Shown: one piece after another, positions 9,770-21,001 of the stretch
Position numbering within the stretch: the first letter of the stretch is position 1
Layout: every line of letters begins with the position of its first letter
NCBI GenBank assembly: GCA_001910725.1
Contig: MJGA01000012.1
Location: 744,001-808,000 of the forward strand
Source: Phanerodontia chrysosporium
Taxonomy: Eukaryota; Basidiomycota; Agaricomycetes; Polyporales; Phanerochaetaceae
Direction of reading: 5' to 3'
Length of the DNA: 64,000 bases
Made by a program: the position numbers and the translations under genes
The notes under the pieces: model-generated
Seen by the model: the letters and a program-made list of their open reading frames with translations, nothing else
The model's database searches: none
Told to the model about the DNA's origin: nothing

Positions 9770-12700
9770 ATGGACTGGGATCCAGATATCTTCGACCGCG
9801 CGGCCCTTCAACAGCACCTAGATCATCTTGGCGTGTTGAACGACTACACGGTCGACGAACTTCTCGTCAGGACGACTAAGAATACTCGCACAGGGAATGA
9901 GTTTGGATTCAAGCCCACCAACCTCTCCATCGGTACCATCGTCAGAGACCTGTTCTACGTCGGTTTCGACTCTTCTGTGGAGCGGAGTGGATCCGACATC
10001 CATAATCAAGGGGAACCGCTACCCAGCTCCTTCTGGATACGCTTCAAAGAAGAGGTGACAAACAGATTAGCTGGCTCATTACTGCACGAGTTTCTCACCC
10101 TGCTTACAGTGGTTTCAAATCCGTGCATTTTGTCAAAACCTGGAAGGCAACCTTACCTTCCGACCCTATGAATGTCGCATCCCGTTCCGCGACGTCGTAA
10201 TGGGCGGAATCCGGTTACGAGCGACCTATGATGGCGACAGGGTCACTGCCTACCTGGTGATAAGGTCTCGCCGTCCCGCGAAATACACAAGACGTCTTGA
10301 AAAAGCCCTGTCAATCGGTCGAGAGGGTGTATTCGATCGACATGCTACCGAGGCTGATTTTATGGATCCTGTTGTCTCGAAGCTTTGGCAGGACGGTTAC
10401 ACGTCCTTTCTGACAGTCGTCTCATTGTAAACGTAAGTACGAGTGTTAGGCCACGACATGTATATTGGCTGATGCAAATCGGGACACTTAGCCGACCCTC
10501 TGGCTGGTACACAGAATCACGCTTAACATGACTGTGCGACAGTACAAGCTTCTTTGGATGTGTACGTCATCTCCCTGCCAACAGTATTCAGGTGTCTTGA
10601 ACGACAATGGTGTAGGTATGGTGCGGCTGCGGCTTGTGCATCTCGAGCCCGATTTCTCCGCCCCAACAAACTTCTGACTGTGCAACCTATGCCCGGATGG
10701 ACTTTGGACAAGCTGGAAGACCTGCCGTTCGACAAACGCTACCTAGTCGAAGCGTTGCTTGCCCACGGCACAGTGGCTCTTCCAGAAGTTCCAGACCTCC
10801 TTCGCTTCTTGCCACGCTACCGACCAGACGACCAACTCGTGATCCTGGAGGGTCTGTTCAAGTGCCACAGGCAGGGTTCGATTAAGCAAGACTTGCGAAG
10901 TAAGTAGTAACGGCGTTGAGATACTTGTTTCGTTTAGTGAAGTCTGCACATAGCCGTCGCCCGGCGTGCATCGCGGTCGCTGGGGACGAATACAGACGGC
11001 CACCTTGTCTTGGTCAGACGGTGTCTCATCACGCCGACGCGCGTCATCCCATTCCCGCCGACCCTCGAGACCTCCAACGAGATGCTACGCGACCACGACG
11101 CATACACCGACCGCTTCCTCCGTGTACAGTTTGTAGACGATGACGGAGACCTCCCGGTGTCAACAGAGACGCTTCTCATCGACGACTATGTACGTGGCAT
11201 GGAAGGTGTGTTCGCCAGAGTGCGGCGCCTTCTGTCGGACGGACTCGTTCTTGCGGGTCGTCACTACGTTTTTGCGACGTTTAGCGAGAGTCAAGCGAGG
11301 TACGTCGTACACATGTTTGCCGCTGAGACGTTAACTTGCACGCAGAGAGCGGGGTCTCTGGATGGTTGCGGAGGGCGGCGAACTCACAGTTTCGTCTATC
11401 CTTGCAAAGATGGGCGATCTCTCCCAAGAGCGGATCATCGCAAAGCATGCAGCGAGACAGAGCCTGGTACGACAGGATATATGCGTCCGTACGATGAGCA
11501 TTGACGTTGCCCTGTTGCAGGCATTGAGCACGACGAGGGCCGTGCCGGTCCCGGTCAGAATAAACCGAGGGCTCGACGATATTCAACGAAATTCTTAGTA
11601 CGCACACCACCTCTCTGACCTTGCAGACACTCAGACTACAGTATCAACATCTGCAGCACATTCACAGACGGGGTCGGGCACTTCTCGCAATCTCTGGCCG
11701 ATGCCTGTGCGCGCACCCTCGGATATCGCCTCACGCCCGTTTCAGCGGCCCAGATCAGGATCGGCGGGGCGAAAGGCGTTCTTGCCGTAGTACAGGACGA
11801 CACATTGGGGGACAACGAGATCAGGCTGCGGCCGTCGATGATCAAACTGCAAGGTGTGAAGCCCGAGCCTACGCTGAATATCATCAAGGTGCGTTTCCTC
11901 CGTCACTCGAGATAACTTCCTGACATAATTTCCAGCTCGCGACCTACTCTCCAGCAACGCTGAATCGTCAGGCGATTCTGTTGCTTGAAGATCGCGACGT
12001 GCCCAGCGCCACTCTATTCGACATCTTCGTACAAGAAAAGAAGAAGATACAAGGGCTCGAATCGGGGTTCGATCCAATGCGATTGGCGTCGGTCACGATG
12101 GTTAGTTCATCTTTGACCTCTATGATTGGCTAATGTTTCTATTGCTGTCCCAGTTTCCCCTCGCGAATGCGTTCAAGTATGAGATTCAAGATCCAGTAGT
12201 GCTGAACGTCACCAGCCTTGTTAAATGCCGGCTTCTAAGTGATCTGAAGTGGAAGGTGCGATGTAACCTCGAACCAATCTGTTCACGTTTGACCTCATGT
12301 TCTCGTTAGGCGTGGATTGAAATCCGGAGAGTGCATACCTGATGGGTACGTGTCTAGTCTCAAGTATCAATCGTCAATAAAAGAGATCTCCCTAGGCATC
12401 GCCGATGAAACGGACTCACTAGAAGAAGGCGAAGTGTTTTGCCAGATCCACCCTCCTGGCTCTGAGCCTCGAGTTATTCAGGCCCGGTGCACAATCTACC
12501 GAAATCCCTGCTGTGAGCTATCCGGGAAATCCATGGGTACGCAAGCCTGACCTTTGTATCAGTGCACCCCGGAGACGTCCGTCTGGTGACGGCCGTTGAC
12601 TGCCCGAAGCTGCGCCATCTTCGCAACGTAGTCGTGTTCAGTACCCGGGGACAGAGAGACCTGCCGAATATGTGCGTGAAGGGCTGTTCATTATGGCCTA

Positions 12701-14011
12701 CAAATGTTGCTGAGCCGACTCTTATGTTCTAAGGCTTGCCGGCGGTGACCTGTGAGCATAGCCTCGTATATCTAAGCTCACCTAACAATGTTAACCGTGG
12801 ACAGGGACGGGGACTGCTACTCGCTCATCTGGGACAAACGACTCCTAATACCAGAGGGTGCAGAGCACACTCCGATGGACTACACACCTCCGCCTCCAGT
12901 GCGTAGCGACCATCCAGTCACAATCGAACAGACCAAAGAGGTAGTGTACCATCATGCGAACTCGATATGTCTCTAAAGCTTTCGTTTCCTGCAGCATTTC
13001 CTCGAGACCATAAAGAACGACATGCTCGGGCGAGTATGCAACGCCCACATGGCCCTGTCAGATCAGTTCAGTCCATCGCACCCGGACTGCCTCGACCTCG
13101 CCAAGCTCGCGTCACAGGCCGTCGACTTTTCGAAGACGGGCGTTGCGGTGCGCTACACACAGATCCCCCGCATCGAAGAGTACCCCGACTTCATGGGCAA
13201 GGTCCGCCCAGGTCCTCTTGCCCGGCTCTGGCGCTGACGTCCTGCCAGGAACACAAGTCCATCCGGGTCTTCAAGAAGCAGGTGATCAAGTCGTACCGGA
13301 GCGAGAAGGCCCTCGGGAGGATGTTCCGCGAGATCGACCCCGAGCCTGTCTTCGAGGAGGCCGACGAGCTCCGCGGGGACCCCCGCCTCCTCGCAGCTGG
13401 CGCGGACACCCGGTTCGCGGAGTACCTCCAGGAGGCCGCCGTGCACAAGGCGCGCTATGAGTTCGAGCTGGCAGGGCTGCTGCGCAGGTGTGCCTGACCG
13501 TCGAGACCTGGGACGGCGCTGACACGGGTGGCGGAAGGTACAACATCATCGAGACCGAGTGCGTCGCCGGGCTGCTGCTCCGCTCGCCAAAGACCAGGCT
13601 GAAGGCCGAGAAAGACTACGACTTGCGGGTGCGTCTCGCCCGGCAGGAACCGCACCCTCCTCTGATGGCTGACCCGGCGCCGCGCAGATCGCAGTCCGCG
13701 ACGCGTACGCCCACGTAGTCGCCGCCACCGTCGCGCGCGCCGACGAATACCTCGCGGCGCACGCGGTCTCGGACGACCTGCGACAGTGCCGGCTCGCGTG
13801 GGCTGCGGCGGCATACAGGCTCACGTACGACGACGAGTACGCAGAGTACCTGATGATCGACTGGAGCAAGGTCGACTGCGCGCTCTGGAGCGAAGACGAC
13901 GACGCAGACGCCTGGGACGAATGGGAAGACGTCGGGAGCCCTGAGAGACGACTCAGCTTTCCATGGGTGTTCGCCGACGCTCTGTTCGAGATGTTGCAAC
14001 ACGCGACGTAG
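9770..14011 (+). CDS. RNA-dependent RNA polymerase (RNAi type), probably frame-broken
   Basis: Many short exons encode a eukaryotic RdRP of the QDE-1/RDR family, which makes double-stranded RNA for silencing. Landmarks are LVLVRRCLITPTRVIP (near 11020), GLWMVAEGGE...ILAKMGDLSQERI (11350-11440), FTDGVGHFSQSLA (near 11670), QIRIGGAKGVL, then LEEGEVFCQI, HPGDVRLVTAVDCP, and the catalytic AGGDLDGD whose codons are split by an intron at 12752-12804. The end (AVDFSKTG, PDFMGK, FPWVFADALFEML) is intact to the stop at 14009-14011. Near 12330 the conserved KARI..ESAYLMGIADE block needs one extra base; splicing to an alternative AG would keep the frame but delete about seven conserved residues. Exon joining near 10430-10680 is also unclear. 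Size (roughly 1100 aa) is normal for the family. Confidence 0.85.
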
Positions 14012-14097
14012 AATCCCTGGAATAAATACTCTATTGCTTCTATATGTCTAACTGAATAAATTAGTGCAGATGCCAATCCAATGACCGATATCCCATG

Positions 14098-15760
14098 TTA
14101 GGCCGTCTTGGCCTTGCGCGCCGCGCGCGACCGCTCCGCGGCCTCGCGGATCGCCCAGGTGAGCTCGTACGTGCGGACGGCGTCCTCGAAGCTCGAGAGG
14201 ACCTGCGCCGTCTCGGGCGACTCCTCAATGTCCTCGATGTTGTCGATGAACACGGACACCTCGGAGAAGAACGGGTCGTCGTCCGCAAAGTTGTGCACCT
14301 CCTCCGCGTCGCTCCCCGGGCGGCGGACGTACAGCACCGGCTGCACGTACGGGTTCACGAGCCTAGCAACGTTGGGGTTAGATGCACTGTCATGAACGAG
14401 GTAGCAGAAGAGACGCACTTGAGCTGGTAGCCGTCCGCGTACACCTCGAGCTCGCAGCTGTAGTCGTGGCCCTGCAGCGCGACAAGGTGTGTGAGACTGC
14501 CGACCGCGCCGTTCTCGTATTTCCTGGACGAAAATGTCGTGTCAATTGGGGACCTTCAAGGCGGTCAACCGGATTTGACGTACCAGACGGCGGAAGTCGC
14601 ACGCGAGATCCGGTCCTCCGGTGGGATAACCGACTCATCGACGCGCAGCTTCGAAAGCTTGCCAGGTTCGCCATCGTCCCATTCGACAGAATGCGCTACG
14701 ACCGTCGAGATATCGACCTCACCGCCAAAGTAGCGCGAGATGTCGCAGAAGTGTGTGGCTTGCTCGATGATGGGGCCGGCACTGAGCGCTGCCGCTGAGT
14801 GCTTGTACGCGCAATCCTGGGACTGTGACACACGCACCTCTTTGCCTTGTTCCACCAGTCGGGCTTCGCGATGGACTCATAGGCCGTGGCGTAGCGGGCA
14901 ATGGTCGCCATAACCGTCAAGTTGTTTTCCTCGATGATCTTCTTCATCATCTGAGTGGCGCGCAGGTAACGCAGCATGTATCTGTACCAAACGTCGTCAG
15001 ACCAACGGCACGGTAGCACAGTTACCACGACATACCCGACTGAGCAGAGCGTACCACTCTCCTTGATCGCTTTGGCGACTTCGAAGACGTCATTCAGTTC
15101 TTCCTTGGGCCCTGTCGCGACTGGCTTTTCGACGAAGAGGGGAACACCAGGGAAGTACTTCAACGCCTGCAGTTCGACGTCACGGCCGCTCTTCTTGGTG
15201 CCACGGAACATCGGGGGCGAGCCGATGACGATGGCCTGCGGCGCCATGTTCGGAGTCATGTTTTTCACGAACTCTTCGAAGGTCTTGAAGACCTTTGTGT
15301 CTTCGTAGGCCGAGCGCACGAAGGTCTCGCGCTTCTGCTGCAACCGCTTCTCCGCGTTTTCGACTGCAGGGTCAATGAGAGCGACCAGCTTGAAGCGGGG
15401 GCCCAGTTTACTGCAAAGAGACGGTCAGTATGGTTCACAGCGCGTACGCGACAAGACGCACTGCTCGAAGCGGAACGAATGGTTCCAGGGGCCTTCGTCC
15501 GAACCTACGAAGGGCAGAACACGCGTTAATAGGGCTGGAGAAGAAGCACAGAAGTGCACGATATGCTTACCAAACATGATGTTTCCAGCACCGACGAAGA
15601 CGACGTTGAAGTCGCCGGTGGCACCCGAAGGTCGCACCCTGCCAAGGCCATCAGGGGCGACGGCGGCACGGTGAAACGAGAGGGCTTACTTGTGCATGGG
15701 GACGAGCTGCGCGGGGTCAATGGAGCCTCTGCGAGAGGAGCTTGTGCCTTGCGACGCCAT
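14098..15760 (-). CDS. GFO/IDH/MocA-family NAD(P)-dependent oxidoreductase
   Basis: Eight exons (15690-15760, 15571-15638, 15462-15504, 15036-15410, 14838-14981, 14584-14781, 14419-14523, 14098-14362) total 1269 nt, 422 aa, in frame. The N-terminal Rossmann fold is visible as VVFVGAGNIMFG (about residues 33-44), and the family signature EKP with the catalytic Lys is at about residue 155 (LFVEKPVATGP). The C-terminal domain contains GPIIEQATHFCDISRYFGG, where the His is a likely active-site residue, and a final helical, charged tail. Such enzymes oxidise or reduce sugar-like or aldehyde substrates with NAD(P); the substrate is unknown here. A TATA box lies 70 nt upstream. It faces the RdRP tail to tail, with only about 85 bp between the stop codons. 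Confidence 0.92.
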
Positions 15761-17115
15761 TGCTGGAGAGAGATGCGGGGAGCGGGGAGAGCAGCGGTGC
15801 TGGGGTCTGGAGTCGCCTCATTCTGGCTTTATACGCGACAGCCGCAGAGTCTGACCGGATCCTGCAGCGGCTGCGCGATGCGGCGTCCAGGGACGGACGA
15901 TAAACTTTGCGCTGCGGGGCACGGTGGCCAATGGATGGCGAGATGGGTTGGATGAGCTCCTTGGTCCCGACGGCCTCGACTGCTCCGTAGCAGCAGATGA
16001 CCTTCGCATGATCTCAGGGCGTAGTTGAGACAGGAATGATCCGGGAGTTCTAGCCTCGATAACGGGCGGATGAGAACCGACTGGCGGAGAACGGCGAAGA
16101 CATTCGATGAGACGGAAGCGGCGGCCAGGGCGGGTAGGTGGACCGTGGTTGCCGCCAGGGTACGCGTTCGGACTTTGTCGGGTGTCGAAACAAGACAATA
16201 CTCCACTCTTCAAAACAACGCGTCCGATGGCAATGAATATGTGTCTCGAAGATGTGAAGAAAGTGCAGTGGTGGGTGAAGCAGGAGGCTTTGAACTTCCA
16301 AGGTCTGAAGCCAAAGACACGCTTAGACGCCAAACGGAAACCCTAACCCCATCACACGCAGTCATCGATCGAAGCCATGCTCGTATGAGCCGCGGTATCG
16401 ACTGCAGCGAGCACGCACGCTGATTGAAGCCGAGGGCCTATCGACGACGTCAGGCGGTCTTGGTCTCATGTAAAGCTCACGTAAGGACGACGCGCGCATA
16501 CTATGCCGAGCCTGGCACAGTGTGCAGAGTGACGTTGCTTCAGAGACACAAACGAGCGTGCACGTGAGATGGGCATGCGCTGCACAGTACCCACGAGCCC
16601 ATTCTTACGCGCTTTCTTGAGCAGGTCCGTTCATCTGGCGGAGAGTCAACACGAATGCTCCAGACTCACAGAATATGTCTTACCTTCACAACAGACGCAG
16701 TCAGTCTTGAAGCTTGAGGCCTTGAGCGTCAGCTGATGAAAACGCCACTCGACGCAGTACTGGGGGCGGCATTGGTCGAGCGGTATAGGATAGATGGTAC
16801 AGGTGCTCCCGCCTACTCATGCCCTGTGTCCAATTCAGCGGTGGCATTGGCGGGCACATCACCCGCCACTGAATATTCCTGTTCAAAGCACATCAGTCAA
16901 GGTCTCAGCGTTGGAGAAGACCACCTACCAGCGAATGAGCCATGGGCATCCCTCTGGTACCGTTGATTGCTCACAATACACGCTGGACTACCGCGATAAG
17001 TAAGTGCAATTAGCTATAGGTGGTAAGATACAGATGCCCAGCAGTGGTATGTACAGATGCAAACCATGCCCCGTCCCCGTTCCGTCCAACCCGTACCCTT
17101 CCATGCCAGCCGTCC
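15761..17115. other. gene-free interval
   Basis: Apart from the oxidoreductase promoter at the left end I find no coding exon in this 1.35 kb. The open frames on both strands have irregular composition and no motifs. It separates the 5' end of the oxidoreductase from the 3' end of the LRR gene. Confidence 0.5.
15828..15833 (-). promoter_or_regulatory. TATA box of oxidoreductase gene
   Basis: TATAAA on the minus strand lies about 70 nt upstream of the start codon at 15760, in the expected position for transcription away from the LRR gene. Confidence 0.55.
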
Positions 17116-20073
17116 CTACTCGATCCGGCCTCTCAGCCAGCTCAACAGCCCCTTCGTGCCCTCGCGCTCCCACACGCGGCGCGGCGGCACCCGGAACCTG
17201 CATCACAAACCATCAGCCACGCCCATAGCACAGAGCCAAAACAAGCAAAAAACGACTTACGTATTGCCATCGACGAGGAACACCTCGAGCGGGAGGAGCC
17301 CGAGCTCAGGCGGGAGCCGCCCCACCTCGTTGTCGCGCACGTCCAGCTCCTCGAGCACCCACCCGGGCACCTCGCGGTGCCCGCGGAAGCGCTCCGCAAG
17401 CCCCGCAAAGCCGTCCAGGTCCGCGAGCCCGTTCCCGCGGAGGCGCAGCTGCCGGAGGCCCGCGCGCGCGTGCTCCGCGTCCGCGAGCAGCAGCGCGGAC
17501 AGCGCGTCCGCCGACAGCGCGCCGCCCCCGCCGAGCGCGTTGTAGCTCAGGTCGAGCGTGCGCAGCCGCGGGAAGAGCCGCGCGAGCAGCGGCAGCAGCG
17601 CCTCGCTGCTGCGCGGGCCCTCGCTCCCGTCCGCGGCGACGCGCGCGACGGGCACGTGTGCGCCGAGCCCGCAGCCCTCCAGCACGAGCTCTTCGAGCGC
17701 GGGCAGCGCGGGCGCCGCGAGCTCGTCCCCCGGCACGCTGAACACGGCGTCCATCTTCCGGTTCGTGAGTATCAGCGTGCGCAGTGTCTGTGCAAACGGC
17801 TGTGTCGCGAGCGCGGCGAGAGGAAGGGTCGGCGTCGGCACCGCGAGCGCGAGGTCGGTTGGCGGCGCGGCAGCGTTTGGGCGCACTGCGAGTGAAAACG
17901 AGCGGAAGTGTTCGTTCTTGCGTACCGCTGCAGAGGGCGGCAGCGTGAGCGTCTGTGTCGGGGCATCGTAGTACTGCGGGCTGGAAAGCACTGAACTGCA
18001 GGACGGTGTGGGCGATGCTGCTGCCGCCTGCGGTTCTGGACTTGGGCTCGTCTCTGGTGTGGACTGCTGCGCTTGTTCGCGCTGTGCAGCCGCTGCGGCT
18101 GCTGCTGCTGCCCGGGCTCGCCTTCGTCCGCCAGCAGTGAGGAGGCCCTGCTCCGCCTCAATCTCCCATGCTTCCTTCTCCACAGGCTTTGGAGATGCCT
18201 GCACCTTCCGCTGGGATGGAGGAGCCGACTCTGTAGATCCTGAAGACGAGGCTGTCGCCGCTGCAGCGGCAGCCGCGCGAGCGCGCCTCTTCGCGCCCTC
18301 AGTCAACAAACCCTGCTCGGCTTCAACCTCCCAGACCTCTTTCGCGGCTTCCTTCTTTGTAGTCGAGCTACTATTGAACGGACTATCCCATCCGTCCGTA
18401 GTATCGCTAGATTTCGCAGCGTGGCGACCGCGAGCCTTTGCCCTGCGCTCAGCCTCGATCTCCCAGGGTTCCTTGACAATGCGTTTGCCAACAATGATGC
18501 GCAGCACGCCGGGCTTGGGGGCCTCGGGCGTCACATCATACTCGATAGTCTGCTTGATCACAGTGGGAAGGAAGGAGGCTTCGATGACAGGGCGGGTGAC
18601 GTAGGTCTCGCCAAGGTCCAGGACGCTGAGCGAAGTGAAGGGCGTTGCGTCAGGGGAGAAGAGTGTCGTGGGGAAGGAGTCGTCACCAATGTTAGCATGC
18701 TCGCACTTCAGCTCGCAGAGCTTGGGCAGCCTCGACAGCGCGCGGATAAGAGAGATAGACTGTCCTAGCGGATTTGATGACAAGTCAAGCTTCGTAAGGC
18801 AGGCGGGGAGGTGGTCTGGCTCATGATCGATAGAGGCCGCAGAGAGCTTGTTATGCGAGACGTCTAGTGTGGACAGTCTTGGTAAGACAGTGGTTGCACG
18901 GGTAATGGTCTCGCAATACCAGTCTCCTCGAGGATCCTTGGTGCGTCCGAGTGGGTTGACCGAGTCCGAAAATGGTGCAAAGAAAGGCAGAGATGTGAGT
19001 GCATTATGTGACAGATTGAGTGTGGTCAGAGCGGGCAGAGCAAATATGTTCGCAGGTAGTGACGTGAGAGAGTTGTGAGAGAGGTCCAGAGTTGTCAGTG
19101 CAGTGAGATCGGCAAACGAGTCGGGGAGGAAGGTAAGCTTGTTGTTGTGCAACTAGCATACAACCAGTTAAAACATATCGTTTAGCCTCATACACGCGAC
19201 TTACGTCGATGCTCTTCAGTGAACCGAACATGAAGATTTCGGGCTGAATCTCGACGATCTCGTTTGACCATGCCTTGAGAACTTCGAGGTCTTGTGCTTC
19301 ATACCACGATGGAGAGTCCTGACCGCCGTTACGTCTTCGGGAGGCAGACGGGTCGTCTGAGGTGCCCGTGGTAATTGGCGGTTCTTCGGGTACGAGTTTT
19401 AGCGGCTCTGGCTTCACTCCGAGGTGTATCTCGAACAGAGCAGACGGCAAACACGGCAACCCTCTGGAAGCAAGGTTGATAGCACCTAGATGTGGTATAT
19501 ATGCGCGTCAGTAGACGCTCCTGAGCACGAAACATGGGCCTTAACATGCATAACTTGAGGGCGGCTGGTATGCATTGTGGTATGACTGGATGTGCTTCAG
19601 CCGACAAAGCAATACTCACCCGTGGTCCGTGCCCTCTCGATCGTCTCCTTCACTGACCACCTTCCTAGGTCAATCATGTTCTCGTCTGGGCTGGGCCCGC
19701 GTATCGGCGAGGCGGCTTCGAGCCCTTCAAAGTCGCCAAAGCCATCCTTGGGAGCGCTCTTGGCCTGTGCCTTCTTAGCCTCTGCTCGCCTGAGTGCAAT
19801 TTGTTCTCGGATGCTGAGTTGCGGGGTTTTGGGGGAGGCTGGTGGTTCCTCTGGCAGAGGCTTCGTCTTCTTCAGCGGAGACTTGGCCGGAGTGACCGGT
19901 CTCAAGGCCTGCAGGCTGTTCTGGGGCCGTAGAGTCCTGCTGCCAGGTGTCGGGCTCGACGGCGGCTTCGTACGGGCCACAGACGCGCCCAGCCGCGAGG
20001 TCGGGGTGGTGGGAGTCTTCGCTGGGCTGCGTGCGCCGGTGCGGGAGGAGGACGGAGGTGGAATGCGCGACAT
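17116..20073 (-). CDS. leucine-rich-repeat protein, LRRC40-like
   Basis: Four exons (19620-20073, 19205-19485, 17261-19152, 17116-17197) give 2709 nt, 902 aa. Residues 1-130 are Pro/Ser/Thr-rich and disordered. A first block of leucine-rich repeats starts near residue 160 (INLASRGLPCLPSALFEI) and continues through LDLSHNSLTSLP-type repeats to about residue 370. The middle has a twice repeated WE(I/V)EAEQGLLT module followed by alanine runs. A second LRR block fills about residues 680-880. The layout recalls LRRC40-like proteins, which are scaffolds without enzymatic activity. The long GC-rich exon produces long spurious frames on the opposite strand near 17000-17900. Confidence 0.88.
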
Positions 20074-20380
20074 GACGAGATGAGAGCAACCTGGAGGTTG
20101 CGCGCGACAGGCGCCCACGGCGGAATTATTTCCACGTGAGCATCTCGCACGTGGCCTCCACGAAGCCGCTGCCTGACGCGGGCAGGGCTCTGCGTGTAAC
20201 TATCGAACAGCGTGTACCTGCACGCAGAAGACGAGGCGCAGCGAAGGAATTTTGCTGCGGCGCACGACATCTCTGCGCCGCGGTCGGCAGACGTCGAGGA
20301 GCCTCCAGACTCGGAACCGCAGCAAGAGTCGCGCAGCAAGAGCGAGGGCAGCAGATTCTGTACTTTGGTCCGTTTTGGAC
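20074..20380. other. divergent promoter region
   Basis: This is the sequence between the LRR gene start and the TATA element at 20381. No coding exon is recognised; it probably serves the LRR gene and whatever is transcribed rightward. Confidence 0.4.
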
Positions 20381-20388
20381 TATAAATA
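20381..20388 (+). promoter_or_regulatory. TATA box, rightward
   Basis: TATAAATA on the plus strand lies 119 nt before the ATG at 20500. It is a strong match and is the main argument that something is transcribed rightward here. Confidence 0.45.
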
Positions 20389-20499
20389 TTACGGAGACTT
20401 CGTTGTCCAACCTATCTTCAAGTCGTTTTTGCACAACGGCTCTACGCAAGTATCTGAATTGGTGGCAGATACCGTAAATTTGACAGCGATTTGTAGAGA

Positions 20500-20727
20500 A
20501 TGTCGTCTATCACTGCCTCTTCGAAGACAGACATCCCAGAGAGCACTTCGGGCACCTCCTCCACCATCGGTGGAGGCCGTATTACCAATGCCCGTCAGGC
20601 TAAGCAAGACTCGACATCAACTTCCGTTTCACCACCGTGCACCACGAACCCCGCTGCCCTAGGACCGTATCTAAAGCTAGGGCTTACCATTCCAAACTCT
20701 GCTGCCTGGATGACAACACCGCCTTAA
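20500..20727 (+). CDS. possible small protein, unidentified
   Basis: A 75-codon frame starts MSSITASSKTDIPESTSG, downstream of a good TATA box. The start is Ser/Thr-rich and there is no known motif, signal peptide or membrane segment. It may be the first exon of a spliced gene, because another frame stays open through its middle. It lies between the divergent LRR promoter and the 3' end of the ferric reductase. Coding status is uncertain. Confidence 0.3.
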   Translation: MSSITASSKTDIPESTSGTSSTIGGGRITNARQAKQDSTSTSVSPPCTTNPAALGPYLKLGLTIPNSAAWMTTPP

Positions 20728-21001
20728 GCGGACACTGTCACTAGACAGTCTGTTATACATATCAGTGCACCGCGAACAATGACAAATCGACAGCGTCTCT
20801 CAGGAAGGAGACGGTCAGAATATGGAGATACGATAGCTTCACTCTACAATATACATTTGGTTCCGGAGAGGAAAGGCTCAGCCTGTCGGTCCACCGCGAA
20901 CCTACGACTCGGGAATAGACACGCCGCAGCGTATCGAATACCACAACATCTAGAATACATCCAGACTCGCTCTATACATTTTTGACACCGCAGCGATCCC
21001 T

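Noticed and set aside
13153..14076. Minus-strand frames opposite the RdRP 3' end
   Set aside because: Arg/Ser-rich translations are typical of antisense reading; the plus strand carries conserved RdRP segments to its stop.
16700..17000. Possible small gene with a Pro/Met-rich frame
   Set aside because: No splice pattern, motif or promoter supports it, and frames on both strands are equally open.
17020..17971. Long plus-strand frames (up to 291 codons) opposite the LRR gene
   Set aside because: They are antisense shadows of a GC-rich coding exon; the minus-strand frame has clear leucine-rich repeats and splice sites.
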